Shown here: positions 1 through 8,257 of the stretch, piece after piece | Layout of the letters: each line of letters opens with the position of its first letter | Position numbering within the stretch: position 1 is the stretch's first letter | Assembly (NCBI GenBank): GCA_013152475.1 | Contig: JAADGH010000247.1 | Location: 24,025 to 88,024, forward strand | Reading direction: 5' to 3' | Source of the DNA: Planctomycetota bacterium | GTDB lineage: Bacteria > Planctomycetota > Brocadiia > JAADGH01 | Length of the DNA: 64,000 bases | Program-made: the position numbers and the translations under genes | Notes under the pieces: generated by a model | What the model saw: the letters and a program-made list of their open reading frames with translations, nothing else | What the model was told of the DNA's origin: nothing | Database searches by the model: none

Positions 1-53
1 AGAAGAATAGACAGCGGTCCCGCCAATGCGGTCGTTTTGCCAGGGCATTGATC

Positions 54-797
54 TCACTGAGAGTGGAGCGCTTTAACCCTCTCCAGGGTCTTCCCGGTCA
101 AAAGGCCGGCGATGATGGCGTGTCCTTTGTCGTTGGGGTGCATCCCATCCAGCAAGAGATCGTCCACAGTTTGATTGCCGACACGGCCATAGGCCGTGAA
201 CTCGGCGAAGACGTCAATGAGCGCAACGCCCGCCTCGCGAGCGACTTTCCGCACCACCTCCGCGTAGGGGGTTAGGGTGACGTTGAAGCCATTCGGGTCG
301 CGCGGATCGTACGGTGGCTTGCCGTACATGGTTTTGAGTTTCTTGGTCCATCGCAGCGGGTTGGGGGTCATGAGGATGACCTTCGCGCCTCGGGACCGCA
401 GCGTGTGAATGAAGTATCGCAGATTTGTTTCGTACCGATCAACAGGTACACGTGATCTGGTTGCGGGCGGTTTGCGCCAGACATCAACAACGGAGTCATT
501 GATGCCGAACTGAATGATGACCAAGTCGGGCTGCTTGGCCAGCACATCTTTCTCGAACCGGCGCCGGGCCTGCGCGGTCGTGTTGCCGCCCACACCGGCA
601 TTGACCACCTCGGCGGCGACGCCTCGTCTGTTCAGTTCCTCTTGAACACGCTGGGCATAAACCTTCCGGATCGTTGCACGGGGCGCCGTGGTGGAGTCGC
701 CAAAGGCCACGATAGTGAGAGGCATGGTCTCGTCGGCTCGGCTGGCGCGACCCAGACAGAATGCCGTTAAGATGGCAGTGGCGAGGGAGTGTTTCAC
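54..797 (-). CDS. secreted SGNH/GDSL-family hydrolase
   Basis: Predicted exported esterase or acyl-hydrolase of 247 aa. The first ~21 residues form a signal peptide. SGNH blocks are visible: GDS with Ser35, a GGN at about 70-72, GIND at 98-101 and a DGMH block near 217-220 supplying Asp and His. Start is GTG, overlapping the upstream UroD-like stop (GTGA), so the two are translationally coupled. Such enzymes commonly remove acetyl groups from polysaccharides, and the glycan-rich surroundings agree, but the substrate is unknown. The 53 bases beyond its stop hold only the possible beginning of another leftward frame (ATG at 48), too short to call. Confidence 0.9.
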   Translation of the reverse strand: MKHSLATAILTAFCLGRASRADETMPLTIVAFGDSTTAPRATIRKVYAQRVQEELNRRGVAAEVVNAGVGGNTTAQARRRFEKDVLAKQPDLVIIQFGINDSVVDVWRKPPATRSRVPVDRYETNLRYFIHTLRSRGAKVILMTPNPLRWTKKLKTMYGKPPYDPRDPNGFNVTLTPYAEVVRKVAREAGVALIDVFAEFTAYGRVGNQTVDDLLLDGMHPNDKGHAIIAGLLTGKTLERVKALHSQ

Positions 798-1798
798 TCA
801 ACTATTCCCGGTGGTTTCAGGTCGTCCGGGTTGCCTGAGGCATAGAGCTTGATCAGCTTTACGTTGTCCGGTGGTGTCTCATAGGGCAGGGCCCCCGTGC
901 CAAGCAGGATGTTGGATCGGCCCTTCGCGAGTTCGATAATCCGGTCGATTTCGGAGAGGATTTTGCTTGATGTCCCTTGGGCCACCGTCACGGGATCCAT
1001 GTTGACGCGCACGGTCATGTCGTTCCGGTCCTCGAAGTGCGCCATGAACCTTTCCTGGTCCGTCTCCGCCGGGCAGATGACGTAGTTCGTGCCGGTGGAA
1101 AGCACGTCCTCGATGATCGGCTCCGTGTTCCCACCGATGACGCACGGCACGGGATGTCCCACCACCTCCCCCACGCGCTGCATGGTCTCCTTGAGCGCCG
1201 GCAGCTCGACCTCTTGGAACTGCATCGGGGAGAGAAGCGGCGGCGCCGCGGCGGATTCGAAAAAGGCTACATCCACATCGTCCACCTTCGCCACCGTTTC
1301 CGCGAAGCGCACTTGCCCCTCGACGAGACGCATCAGGAAATCGCGCGCGCCGTCCGGATCGGTGGCAATGTCCATGAGCAGGCCATTGATGCCCCGCAGG
1401 CTGACGGCGATGCTGAACGGCCCGCTAAGAGGAACCAGCACTCTTGCCTCCGCGAATTCTTCGGCGAGGGCCATGGCCACGTCGATTACCATGGGGATTC
1501 GCCCGGCCTCCACGGGATCGAAGGGCTCCAAGGACTTGGTTTCGTCGAGTGAATTGAACAGAGGCGTCTCGACGGCAGGGATGCCGTTGCCCTGCGGCTC
1601 GCGGACCTCGGCGCCGTAGGCTTCTACCTCGAGGTTGTAAATGTCTATGCCCACGACGATTGGCTCGTGCCGATACATCAGGTATGCCTTCCGGTGCGCC
1701 TTCCAGAGCATGTCCTGATCGCGCGAGACATCCCACGGACGCTTGCCCAAGAGGAAGGCCGCGTGTTCATACACCGATGGAGAAAAAGCAATTCTCAT
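794..1798 (-). CDS. uroporphyrinogen decarboxylase-like (UroD/MtaA superfamily) protein
   Basis: TIM-barrel protein of 334 aa in the UroD/MtaA superfamily. Members are either haem-pathway decarboxylases or methyl-transferring enzymes that hand methyl groups to corrinoid proteins. This one has FFESAAAPPLLSP and a VIGGNTEP strand typical of the methyltransferase-like branch, but I see no HxC zinc motif of classical MtaA. It follows an iron alcohol dehydrogenase by 47 bp and is coupled to an SGNH hydrolase, so a role in catabolism is more likely than haem synthesis. A second divergent paralogue starts at 3166. ATG start with AAAGG upstream. Confidence 0.85.
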   Translation of the reverse strand: MRIAFSPSVYEHAAFLLGKRPWDVSRDQDMLWKAHRKAYLMYRHEPIVVGIDIYNLEVEAYGAEVREPQGNGIPAVETPLFNSLDETKSLEPFDPVEAGRIPMVIDVAMALAEEFAEARVLVPLSGPFSIAVSLRGINGLLMDIATDPDGARDFLMRLVEGQVRFAETVAKVDDVDVAFFESAAAPPLLSPMQFQEVELPALKETMQRVGEVVGHPVPCVIGGNTEPIIEDVLSTGTNYVICPAETDQERFMAHFEDRNDMTVRVNMDPVTVAQGTSSKILSEIDRIIELAKGRSNILLGTGALPYETPPDNVKLIKLYASGNPDDLKPPGIVE

Positions 1799-1845
1799 TT
1801 ACACCTTTCTTGCTGCAATAGGGGGAATTTTTATTGGCGAAACAA

Positions 1846-2955
1846 TTACGTTATTTCCTCAAGAATAGTCCGCAGGTCATCCTCTGTGATCGGCTTCGGG
1901 TTGGCCTTGAGCGAACCCGAGGGCATGCTCTCTTCGATGATCGCGTCGAAGGCCTCCCGTGAGATATCAAACTCACGCAGGTTCTTTGGCAAGCCGACCT
2001 TGTCCGAAAGCTCCTCGACAAACTCGATGGCGTCTTTCTTGACCATCCTCGCGATCTTGGCGTATTTCTCTCCGGCCGCCTCGGCGTTGAGTCGCATCAC
2101 CCGGGGAAGCAGCACGCCACACACCAGACCGTGAGGGATGCCATATCGCACACCTAAGGGATGGGCCAGGCCGTGAACAGCGCCGAGCCGGGCATTCGCC
2201 AGGGCCATACCGGCCATCAGGCTCCCGTAGGCCATGTCCGTCCGCGCGTCGATGTTGTTTCCATTCTTGCAGACAACGGGAAGACTCCGGCAGATCAGGC
2301 TGATCGCCTTGATGGATAGCGCCTCGGTGATGGGTGTGGCGTGGATGGATGTGTACGACTCAATCGCCTGGGTCAGTGCATCCATTCCCGTGTTGGCCGT
2401 GATGTCGGGAGGCACGGGGATCGTCAGCTCCGGATCCAGGATCACCACCTTCGCCATGAAACCATCATCGCGGATACTCTTCTTGACTTGCGCCGCACCG
2501 TTGGTGATGACGCCGTTTTTGGTCACCTCTGAGCCGGTCCCCGACGTTGTGGGAATAGCGATGAACGGGATGCCGAGCTTCTCGACTTTCTTCCCTTCGT
2601 GGAACTCGATGGATGGCGCCTCTTCATTAGCCAGGCCGGCGATGACCTTTCCTGCGTCCATGGCGCTGCCCCCGCCCGCGCCGATGACGAAGTCGGCGTT
2701 GAGATCGTGCACCAGCTTCCGGCCTTCGTCGAGCATGTGCAGCGTCGGCTCCGCGTTGACCCCATCGAAGACGTGGGCCGCAATACTGTGCTCCGCCAGC
2801 AGGTCCATGAGCCGGTCGGTGATGCCGGCTTTTCGCAGGGAGCTTCTGCCTGTGACCAGAAGACAAGACTTGCCGAAGCGGGCGCTTTCCGTCCCGCAGT
2901 CGACCAGCGTGCCCGCGCCGGTGATGAGTTTTTGGGCGGTGATAAATGTGGCCAT
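1846..2955 (-). CDS. iron-containing alcohol dehydrogenase
   Basis: Group III alcohol dehydrogenase, 369 aa, NAD(P)-dependent interconversion of an alcohol and an aldehyde or ketone. The nucleotide-binding GGGS motif is at 94-97 with SGTGSEVT near 138-144. Metal-site residues are Asp192 and the histidines in HGLAH (261, 265) and IPHG (275). The usual His in the DALTH motif is Gln196 here, a variant that occurs in some subfamilies, so the metal may be bound differently. First gene of the leftward unit, with a GGAGA ribosome site and a good promoter at 3010-3038. Substrate not predictable. Confidence 0.92.
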   Translation of the reverse strand: MATFITAQKLITGAGTLVDCGTESARFGKSCLLVTGRSSLRKAGITDRLMDLLAEHSIAAHVFDGVNAEPTLHMLDEGRKLVHDLNADFVIGAGGGSAMDAGKVIAGLANEEAPSIEFHEGKKVEKLGIPFIAIPTTSGTGSEVTKNGVITNGAAQVKKSIRDDGFMAKVVILDPELTIPVPPDITANTGMDALTQAIESYTSIHATPITEALSIKAISLICRSLPVVCKNGNNIDARTDMAYGSLMAGMALANARLGAVHGLAHPLGVRYGIPHGLVCGVLLPRVMRLNAEAAGEKYAKIARMVKKDAIEFVEELSDKVGLPKNLREFDISREAFDAIIEESMPSGSLKANPKPITEDDLRTILEEIT

Positions 2956-3009
2956 GTGTTGTCTCCATCTCCGTCGAAGGACAATGGGTCCATGAAAAGA
3001 CAGCCGGTG

Positions 3010-3038
3010 ATTTTACGCCATCGGGCTGTTCGGGTCAA
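3010..3038 (-). promoter_or_regulatory. sigma-70 promoter for the alcohol dehydrogenase unit
   Basis: On the minus strand, TTGACC (3033-3038) is followed by a 17-bp spacer and TAAAAT (3010-3015), about 50 bp before the ADH start codon. Confidence 0.65.
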
Positions 3039-3070
3039 TGGCGCACGCAGATATGTTTTGGCCGCGCTTG

Positions 3071-3099
3071 TTGACATTCTGTGGTGGATAAGCGATACT
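3071..3099 (+). promoter_or_regulatory. sigma-70 promoter for the ten-gene rightward unit
   Basis: TTGACA (3071-3076), 17-bp spacer, GATACT (3094-3099). It diverges from the promoter at 3010-3038, with only 32 bp between the two -35 boxes, so one regulator could control both units. Confidence 0.65.
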
Positions 3100-3165
3100 T
3101 GCTTCGTTCTCGGAGTAGGGACTATGGTCCCGGAGGGCGAGTACTCGAAAGAGGAGGCATGATAT

Positions 3166-4194
3166 ATGGCATATGATGGGTTAATGGATGACATTCGGAC
3201 GATCATCGGCGGCGGCGCGCCGAGTCGTGTGCCGATCTTCGCCGCGAGCGAGGAGTTCGATGTCAAGTGGTACAACAAAGGGACATATAACGAGATCATC
3301 TCTGATGCCGACACCATGGCCGCCTGCTGGACCGCCGCGGCGAAGGAGTTCGACTATGATGTGGTCTGGCTCCAGATCGACGACTGCATCGAGTTCGAAC
3401 CGCTGGGTGTGGGGTGCGTCGGCGAAGGAAATATCCTGCGCGCGACGAAGGACTATCTTCCTGCCGCGCGAGAGACCCTCGATGGCCTGAAGATTCCGGA
3501 CATGCAGAGCGACGGGCGACTGCCGATCAAGATGGCGGCGCTGCGGAAGCTTCGCGATGAGTTCGGCGACACGGCTTGCATCTGCGGCAGCCTGGCCGCG
3601 CCGTATTCGTCCTGCGGTCTCTTGTATGGCCTGGACGAGGCGATGATGCTGATGTTCAGCGACGTGGATCTGCTTCGGGACACATGTGACTTCTTTGTCG
3701 AGATGGGCGCCGCGTATGCAAAGGCGCAGTACGACGCCGGGGCGCACGCCGTCTGGCTTGGCGACTGCAATGCGATGAGCAACCTGATCTCGCTGGAGCA
3801 GTACACGAACTTCGCCTTCGACCCGTGCAAGCGCCTCGTGAGCAGGATGAAGGACATTGGCCTGATTGTGTTCATACACAACAGCGAAGATAAACCGCCG
3901 TACATCGCGAAGGCGGCGGAGCTGGGGCTGGACATCATCGGCGTCGGACCGTACATCGACATTGGCGAGGCAAAGAAGACCGCCCCGAACATGACGATCT
4001 CTGGTAACCTCGATCCGGTGAATGTGTTGCAGAACGGTACCGTGGAAGATGTGAAGAAAGAGGCTGAGCGGATCGTCACGACAGCCAGAGAAGGCAACCG
4101 CTTCATCTTCAGCAGCGGCGAGATGGTGCCGCGCGACACGCCCGAGGAGAACATGCGGGCGATGATCGAGGTGGGACGAAAGCTGGGTTCGTAG
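3166..4194 (+). CDS. uroporphyrinogen decarboxylase-like (UroD/MtaA superfamily) protein
   Basis: Second UroD/MtaA-superfamily TIM barrel, 342 aa, divergent from the one at 794-1798. The barrel segments around HAVWLGDCNA and FIHNSEDKPPY match methyltransferase-type family members. The HxC zinc motif of MtaA is not present, and no corrinoid protein is encoded nearby. AAGAGGAGG lies just before the ATG. It leads a run of ten rightward genes with short gaps, most of which look carbohydrate-directed. A role in demethylating or lyase chemistry on a sugar-derived substrate is an inference only. Confidence 0.85.
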   Translation: MAYDGLMDDIRTIIGGGAPSRVPIFAASEEFDVKWYNKGTYNEIISDADTMAACWTAAAKEFDYDVVWLQIDDCIEFEPLGVGCVGEGNILRATKDYLPAARETLDGLKIPDMQSDGRLPIKMAALRKLRDEFGDTACICGSLAAPYSSCGLLYGLDEAMMLMFSDVDLLRDTCDFFVEMGAAYAKAQYDAGAHAVWLGDCNAMSNLISLEQYTNFAFDPCKRLVSRMKDIGLIVFIHNSEDKPPYIAKAAELGLDIIGVGPYIDIGEAKKTAPNMTISGNLDPVNVLQNGTVEDVKKEAERIVTTAREGNRFIFSSGEMVPRDTPEENMRAMIEVGRKLGS

Positions 4195-4209
4195 GGGCCT
4201 CTCGCCAGC

Positions 4210-4259
4210 GTCATTGCTTCGTCGTCATCATGCTTCGCGTGATGTCTCCTCGCAATGAC
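4210..4259. repeat. REP-like palindromic element
   Basis: The 96-bp gap after the UroD-like gene contains GTCATTGC (4210-4217) and its exact inverse GCAATGAC (4252-4259), with a smaller inner inverted repeat (CATCA/TGATG). The arm with its flank reads GTCATTGCGAGGAG on the minus strand, resembling the interspersed GTCATTGCGAG palindromes scattered in many bacterial genomes. I see only one copy in the window. It could fold in the operon mRNA. Confidence 0.6.
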
Positions 4260-4290
4260 AAATTCGTAAAATCGAATAGGAGCACAGCAA

Positions 4291-5364
4291 GTGAGTGTCA
4301 AGATCACTGAGCCGATCGACGGGGCGATTCTCAATCGCCTGCATGGCAAGGAAACGGCCGAAGGGCTCGATATCACGGTGAAGGGAACATGCCCAAGTGA
4401 CGCGAGCGTCGCGGTGAACGGACAATCGGCCACGGTGAACGGTGAAGAGTTCTCCGCGTCGATTCGTTTGCAGGAGCAGGAGACGACGCTGATCGCCGAG
4501 GCCGACGGCGAGTCGGATTCGATCCTCGTTCTGTACGACAAAAACTCGTTCAAGCGCTACCGCTTCTCTCTCGACGATGACATCTACTTCCTGCGGGACC
4601 TCGCGCGGAGCAACTACAAGTCCATCTTCGACAATCCCTTCCTGGCGCTGTGGAAACGCTTGCATGACACCTATGGCACGAGGACGAACTGTAACCTCTA
4701 CTTCCAGTGCGACGACTTTAATCTCACCATGATGCCGGACCAGTACAAAAGCGAGTGGGCCGACAACGCGGATTGGTTCCGGCTCACCTTCCACGCCCTG
4801 CAGAATGATCCGAATGAACCCTATATCCATTCGTCCTACGACGAAGTTGCCAGGGATTACGACAAAGTCGTCAACGAGATCCTTCGCTTCGCCGGCGAGG
4901 AGGTGATGAACACGTTTACGACGATTCACTGGGGCGAGGCCACCGTGGACGGCTGCCGCGCCGTGCGCGACCGTGGCATCAATGGGCTGTGTGGATACTT
5001 CGTCCTCCACGATGGGCGGCCGAAGGTATCGTACTACCTCGACAGGGAGCATACCGAACACTTGAGCCAGCGAGACTACTGGAAGGATACGAAAGAAGAT
5101 ATTATTTTCGTTCGCCACGCCATCGTGTGCAACAATGGCGCATTCCCGCCGGAGAAGATTCCGGCGCACCTCGGCGAGGTCGCAGCCAACCCGTATCAGG
5201 GCGAGGTGCTGGAGCTGATGATCCATGAGCAGTATTTCTATCCCGACTATCAGGCGTATCTGCCCGACTACGCCGAGCGTTGCGAGACGGCCGTGAGATG
5301 GTGCGCGGAACATGACTACGAACCCGTTTTCTACAGCGACGGGTTTATCGGCAATCCGGGATGA
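4291..5364 (+). CDS. polysaccharide deacetylase-like protein with N-terminal Ig-like domain
   Basis: Protein of 357 aa with no signal peptide. Residues ~1-85 look like a bacterial Ig-type beta-sandwich. The rest resembles the NodB/polysaccharide-deacetylase beta/alpha barrel: FQCDDFN gives a possible metal-binding Asp pair and FTFHAL-type sequence (LTFHALQND) a candidate His, followed by SSYDEV and a late MIHEQYF segment. Start is GTG, chosen because it immediately precedes the Ig-like strand pattern. A related protein without the Ig domain lies at 11067. Deacetylase activity is inferred; the family has many uncharacterised members. Confidence 0.7.
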   Translation: MSVKITEPIDGAILNRLHGKETAEGLDITVKGTCPSDASVAVNGQSATVNGEEFSASIRLQEQETTLIAEADGESDSILVLYDKNSFKRYRFSLDDDIYFLRDLARSNYKSIFDNPFLALWKRLHDTYGTRTNCNLYFQCDDFNLTMMPDQYKSEWADNADWFRLTFHALQNDPNEPYIHSSYDEVARDYDKVVNEILRFAGEEVMNTFTTIHWGEATVDGCRAVRDRGINGLCGYFVLHDGRPKVSYYLDREHTEHLSQRDYWKDTKEDIIFVRHAIVCNNGAFPPEKIPAHLGEVAANPYQGEVLELMIHEQYFYPDYQAYLPDYAERCETAVRWCAEHDYEPVFYSDGFIGNPG

Positions 5365-5374
5365 GGTGGACGAG

Positions 5375-6106
5375 ATGATCATCGATTGCCATATGCATCT
5401 CAAAGGGGGCGACCGGTACCAACGGGAGGTCCCACCCGAGTTTCTCGTCGGCCAGCTCGATCAAGCCGGCGTGGACAAGGGGGTCATCTTCGCCATGTCC
5501 CTGCCGTGCTACGACTCGAACGAGTTGACGCGCAGGGGCCACGAAGCCTTTCCCGACCGCTTCATCCCCTTCGCGCACGTCAATTGCGACGAACAGGCGC
5601 TTGCCATTCGCGAGTTGGACCGGGTGAGGGAAGAGCTCGGCTGGAAGGGACTGAAGCTCCACTTTGGTGAGATGCAGGACGTCTCGGTGGAAGCCGCTCG
5701 GTCCGTTGTCGGCCATGCGGTGGAGCTTGGGTTCGTCATCCTGGTTGATGTCGCCGGTCGAATTGATGTCATCACGGCGCTGGCGGATATGTTCTCCAAG
5801 GGGACGTTTATCGTGGCGCATCTCGGCTCGCCCAACGACGAGCGCCTGGCCGAGAGATTCATTGACTTGGCCTCGCGAAAGGCCAATGTCTATCTCGATC
5901 TCTCCTACAGCCATTGCTATTGGAAGTTCGCGGATGCCGTTCGGGTCGCAGGGCCGGAAAAGCTGATCTGGGGATCGGACGCCCCCCTTATGCACCCCTA
6001 TGTCGAGATGGCAAAAGTGAAAGTCCTCCATCTTCCCGAAGAGCAGGAGCAGTTGATCCTTGGCGGAAACCTGATGCGGCTCCTGGGGATGTCAGAGGAG
6101 GGATAG
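5375..6106 (+). CDS. amidohydrolase (amidohydrolase 2 family)
   Basis: Metal-dependent TIM-barrel hydrolase or decarboxylase, 243 aa from this start. The N-terminal DCHMHL gives the HxH metal motif, VAHLG supplies the strand-5/6 His, and WGSDAP carries the catalytic Asp. I chose ATG 5375 because it puts HxH at the very N-terminus as usual for the family. The frame is open further upstream but would overlap the preceding gene by 53 bp; a GTG at 5366 is an alternative. It starts 10 bp after the deacetylase-like gene, so co-transcription is likely. Substrate unknown. Confidence 0.85.
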   Translation: MIIDCHMHLKGGDRYQREVPPEFLVGQLDQAGVDKGVIFAMSLPCYDSNELTRRGHEAFPDRFIPFAHVNCDEQALAIRELDRVREELGWKGLKLHFGEMQDVSVEAARSVVGHAVELGFVILVDVAGRIDVITALADMFSKGTFIVAHLGSPNDERLAERFIDLASRKANVYLDLSYSHCYWKFADAVRVAGPEKLIWGSDAPLMHPYVEMAKVKVLHLPEEQEQLILGGNLMRLLGMSEEG

Positions 6107-6146
6107 GTGGAGGAAAGAATGCTCTTTGAGTTGTGGAGGCGATGTT

Positions 6147-8255
6147 TTGGCTGAGTTGTTTATCGAGAATTCATCGGGCACGGTTCGGGTTGTGGTGACC
6201 CTGGAGAAGGGGACGTACCGCATGACGGCCCGAGTCCGCGTCGTGGACGATTGGGTCGATGTGGCGCAGATCAGCCCGAAGAGCTGCTGGGGCATTTCTG
6301 TATCGGAGACCGTCTATCCGGTATTCTATTCCGAGTGCACGCGACCGGATGCAGATCATTTGTGCCTGAAGGCGAGCCTCCGCATGGAGCATGACTGGCA
6401 CGTTTTGGACGAGATCTCGTTTGAGTCCGGCCTGATCCGAATCCAGCGGCGGTGGGTGCATGACGGCGAGGGGGACGAGGCCGGGGTGCACCTGTGTCTG
6501 GCTGTCCGAATCCATCCCGGTGGCGATATGCGGATCATGCTGCCGGGCATCAACTACAACAATAACCCGAACGCCGACCCGAATCGCGTGGTACCGCGCT
6601 TCTCGAACGAACTGCCCACGTGGGGCCTGTATGAGGAGCATCGCTTTCCCATCCCCATGGTTCATTTCGAATATGCGAAACGGGGAAGCCGTGTGCGGGC
6701 CGCGCTGATCAGCAGGCCGGGGCCGATCAAATACGGCATGCCGGACCAATGGTGGACACTCGGGGCCAAGATCGGGCATGACCATGTCGATCTGTTGGTG
6801 ACCAGCGGACTCGCCGGAACGAACGGCGAGTTCGGTGCTGTCTATGGGAAGCAGAATACCCTCGAGACCTACGGCGATCCGTCCCTGAGGATACCGGGCG
6901 GGGTGGAGCTCTCGAAGACGGTTTACCTTGACCTGGGCAGGGAGCAGAGGCCGGGGTATGGCTTTGCGAAGGCGGTCTGGTCGGCCTACGATCTCCTGCA
7001 GCCCGCAGCCGAGCCGCGATATACGTCGGAGAAGGTCATTCGCCTCAAGACCCAGGCGGCCAAGGCGCGGTACCGCGAGGATGGAGGTGTGGCCGGTTTC
7101 CTCTGCCTGCCGGAGAAGAACGTATACAATGCTCGACCGTACTTCCTCTGGGGGTGGACAGGGCAGGCCCTGCGTTTGGCGTGGTGTCTATGCCACGCGG
7201 GGAAAACCACCGGAGATAATGCCATGACGGAAATGGCGGAGAAGTCCATCGACTTCTTCGTCCAGGCTAACCTGCCGTCACGCTCGGGCCTGACTTGCCT
7301 GCGCTATCTGGTCGATGAACGCCGGTGGGTGGGGAGGGAATCGCCCAAGTGGGGCGCCATCGCGTCCAGCCGCCAGTTCGGCGAGGCGATGAACAACCTC
7401 GCGGACATCCTGTTGCTTAGAGACTGCCCCGCCACGTGGAAGCTGCTGTTCGAGAAGGCCGTTCGCTTCCTGGCAAAGGGGAAGTCTGTGGCGCATGGCG
7501 GCCTTTACCCGCGGTTCTGGAATCTCGATTCCTCGATTCCGGACCGCGCGCCTACCGGCACGGCGGGGGTCTTCTGCGTGTCGCCCCTCGCCAAGGCGTC
7601 GCGGCTCATGGGCAGCACCGAGATGGCGCACTGCGCCATGAAACGATTGGAGGCATACTTCAACTACAACGCGAAAGACCTGAAGACGCCTTACTGGGGT
7701 GGGACGCTCGACGCCTGCTGCGAAGAGAAAGAGGCGGCCATCGGGTTCATGCGTGCGGTGTTGGATGTCTACGACGCGACGCACGTGGACAGGTTCCTTG
7801 ACTGGGCCCGCATGGCGGCGGAGTGGATTCTCACATTTGTGTATTTCTGGGATACGGGGTTTCGTGAGGGCACATCGTGCCACGGGAAAGTGAAGACGAC
7901 CGGATGGACCTCCGTGTCGGTCCAGAATCAGCACATCGACGTTTTCGCCCCGTGCGTCGAGTTTGTTCGGCTGGGTGAGCTGATTGGCGAGGAGCGGTTT
8001 GTCGAGATCGCGAAGATGATGTTCAGTGCGATGACGCAGACCATCGCAACCGACCACGATATGTGGGGATACGATGCGCCGGACAAGCACGCCGTCGTGG
8101 GCGAGCAGGCGGAGCAGTTCTTCCAGACAAACTACGTTCAGGGTTCATCGGCTGATCGGTCCCTGTGGCGTGGCGGGATGAATCTGTGGAACCCGAGCTG
8201 GATCATCGCCCACGTCCTGTGGCAGGCCATTGAGATGAACAAGAGAGGATACTGA
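6147..8255 (+). CDS. glycosidase-like (alpha/alpha)-barrel protein, function unknown
   Basis: Large protein of 703 aa from TTG 6147, which has GGAGG seven bases upstream; an in-frame TTG at 6126 would add seven residues. No signal peptide. The first ~280 residues are beta-rich (for example MLPGINYNNNP). The remainder is helical with repeated aromatic segments (YFLWGWTGQALRLAW, WNLDSS, YWGGTLDACCEEKEAA, NLWNPSWIIAHVLW) typical of (alpha/alpha)6 toroid glycosidases and lyases. No family is recognised with confidence. It sits three bases before a Gfo/Idh/MocA gene, supporting a carbohydrate role. Confidence 0.75.
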   Translation: MAELFIENSSGTVRVVVTLEKGTYRMTARVRVVDDWVDVAQISPKSCWGISVSETVYPVFYSECTRPDADHLCLKASLRMEHDWHVLDEISFESGLIRIQRRWVHDGEGDEAGVHLCLAVRIHPGGDMRIMLPGINYNNNPNADPNRVVPRFSNELPTWGLYEEHRFPIPMVHFEYAKRGSRVRAALISRPGPIKYGMPDQWWTLGAKIGHDHVDLLVTSGLAGTNGEFGAVYGKQNTLETYGDPSLRIPGGVELSKTVYLDLGREQRPGYGFAKAVWSAYDLLQPAAEPRYTSEKVIRLKTQAAKARYREDGGVAGFLCLPEKNVYNARPYFLWGWTGQALRLAWCLCHAGKTTGDNAMTEMAEKSIDFFVQANLPSRSGLTCLRYLVDERRWVGRESPKWGAIASSRQFGEAMNNLADILLLRDCPATWKLLFEKAVRFLAKGKSVAHGGLYPRFWNLDSSIPDRAPTGTAGVFCVSPLAKASRLMGSTEMAHCAMKRLEAYFNYNAKDLKTPYWGGTLDACCEEKEAAIGFMRAVLDVYDATHVDRFLDWARMAAEWILTFVYFWDTGFREGTSCHGKVKTTGWTSVSVQNQHIDVFAPCVEFVRLGELIGEERFVEIAKMMFSAMTQTIATDHDMWGYDAPDKHAVVGEQAEQFFQTNYVQGSSADRSLWRGGMNLWNPSWIIAHVLWQAIEMNKRGY

Positions 8256-8257
8256 CC

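Noticed and set aside
1..48. Possible 5' end of a leftward gene (ATG at 48)
   Set aside because: Only 16 codons are inside the window and no ribosome site precedes the ATG.
4228..5403. 391-codon minus-strand frame over the deacetylase-like gene
   Set aside because: It starts inside the amidohydrolase gene and has no family features; the sense frame fits the operon spacing.
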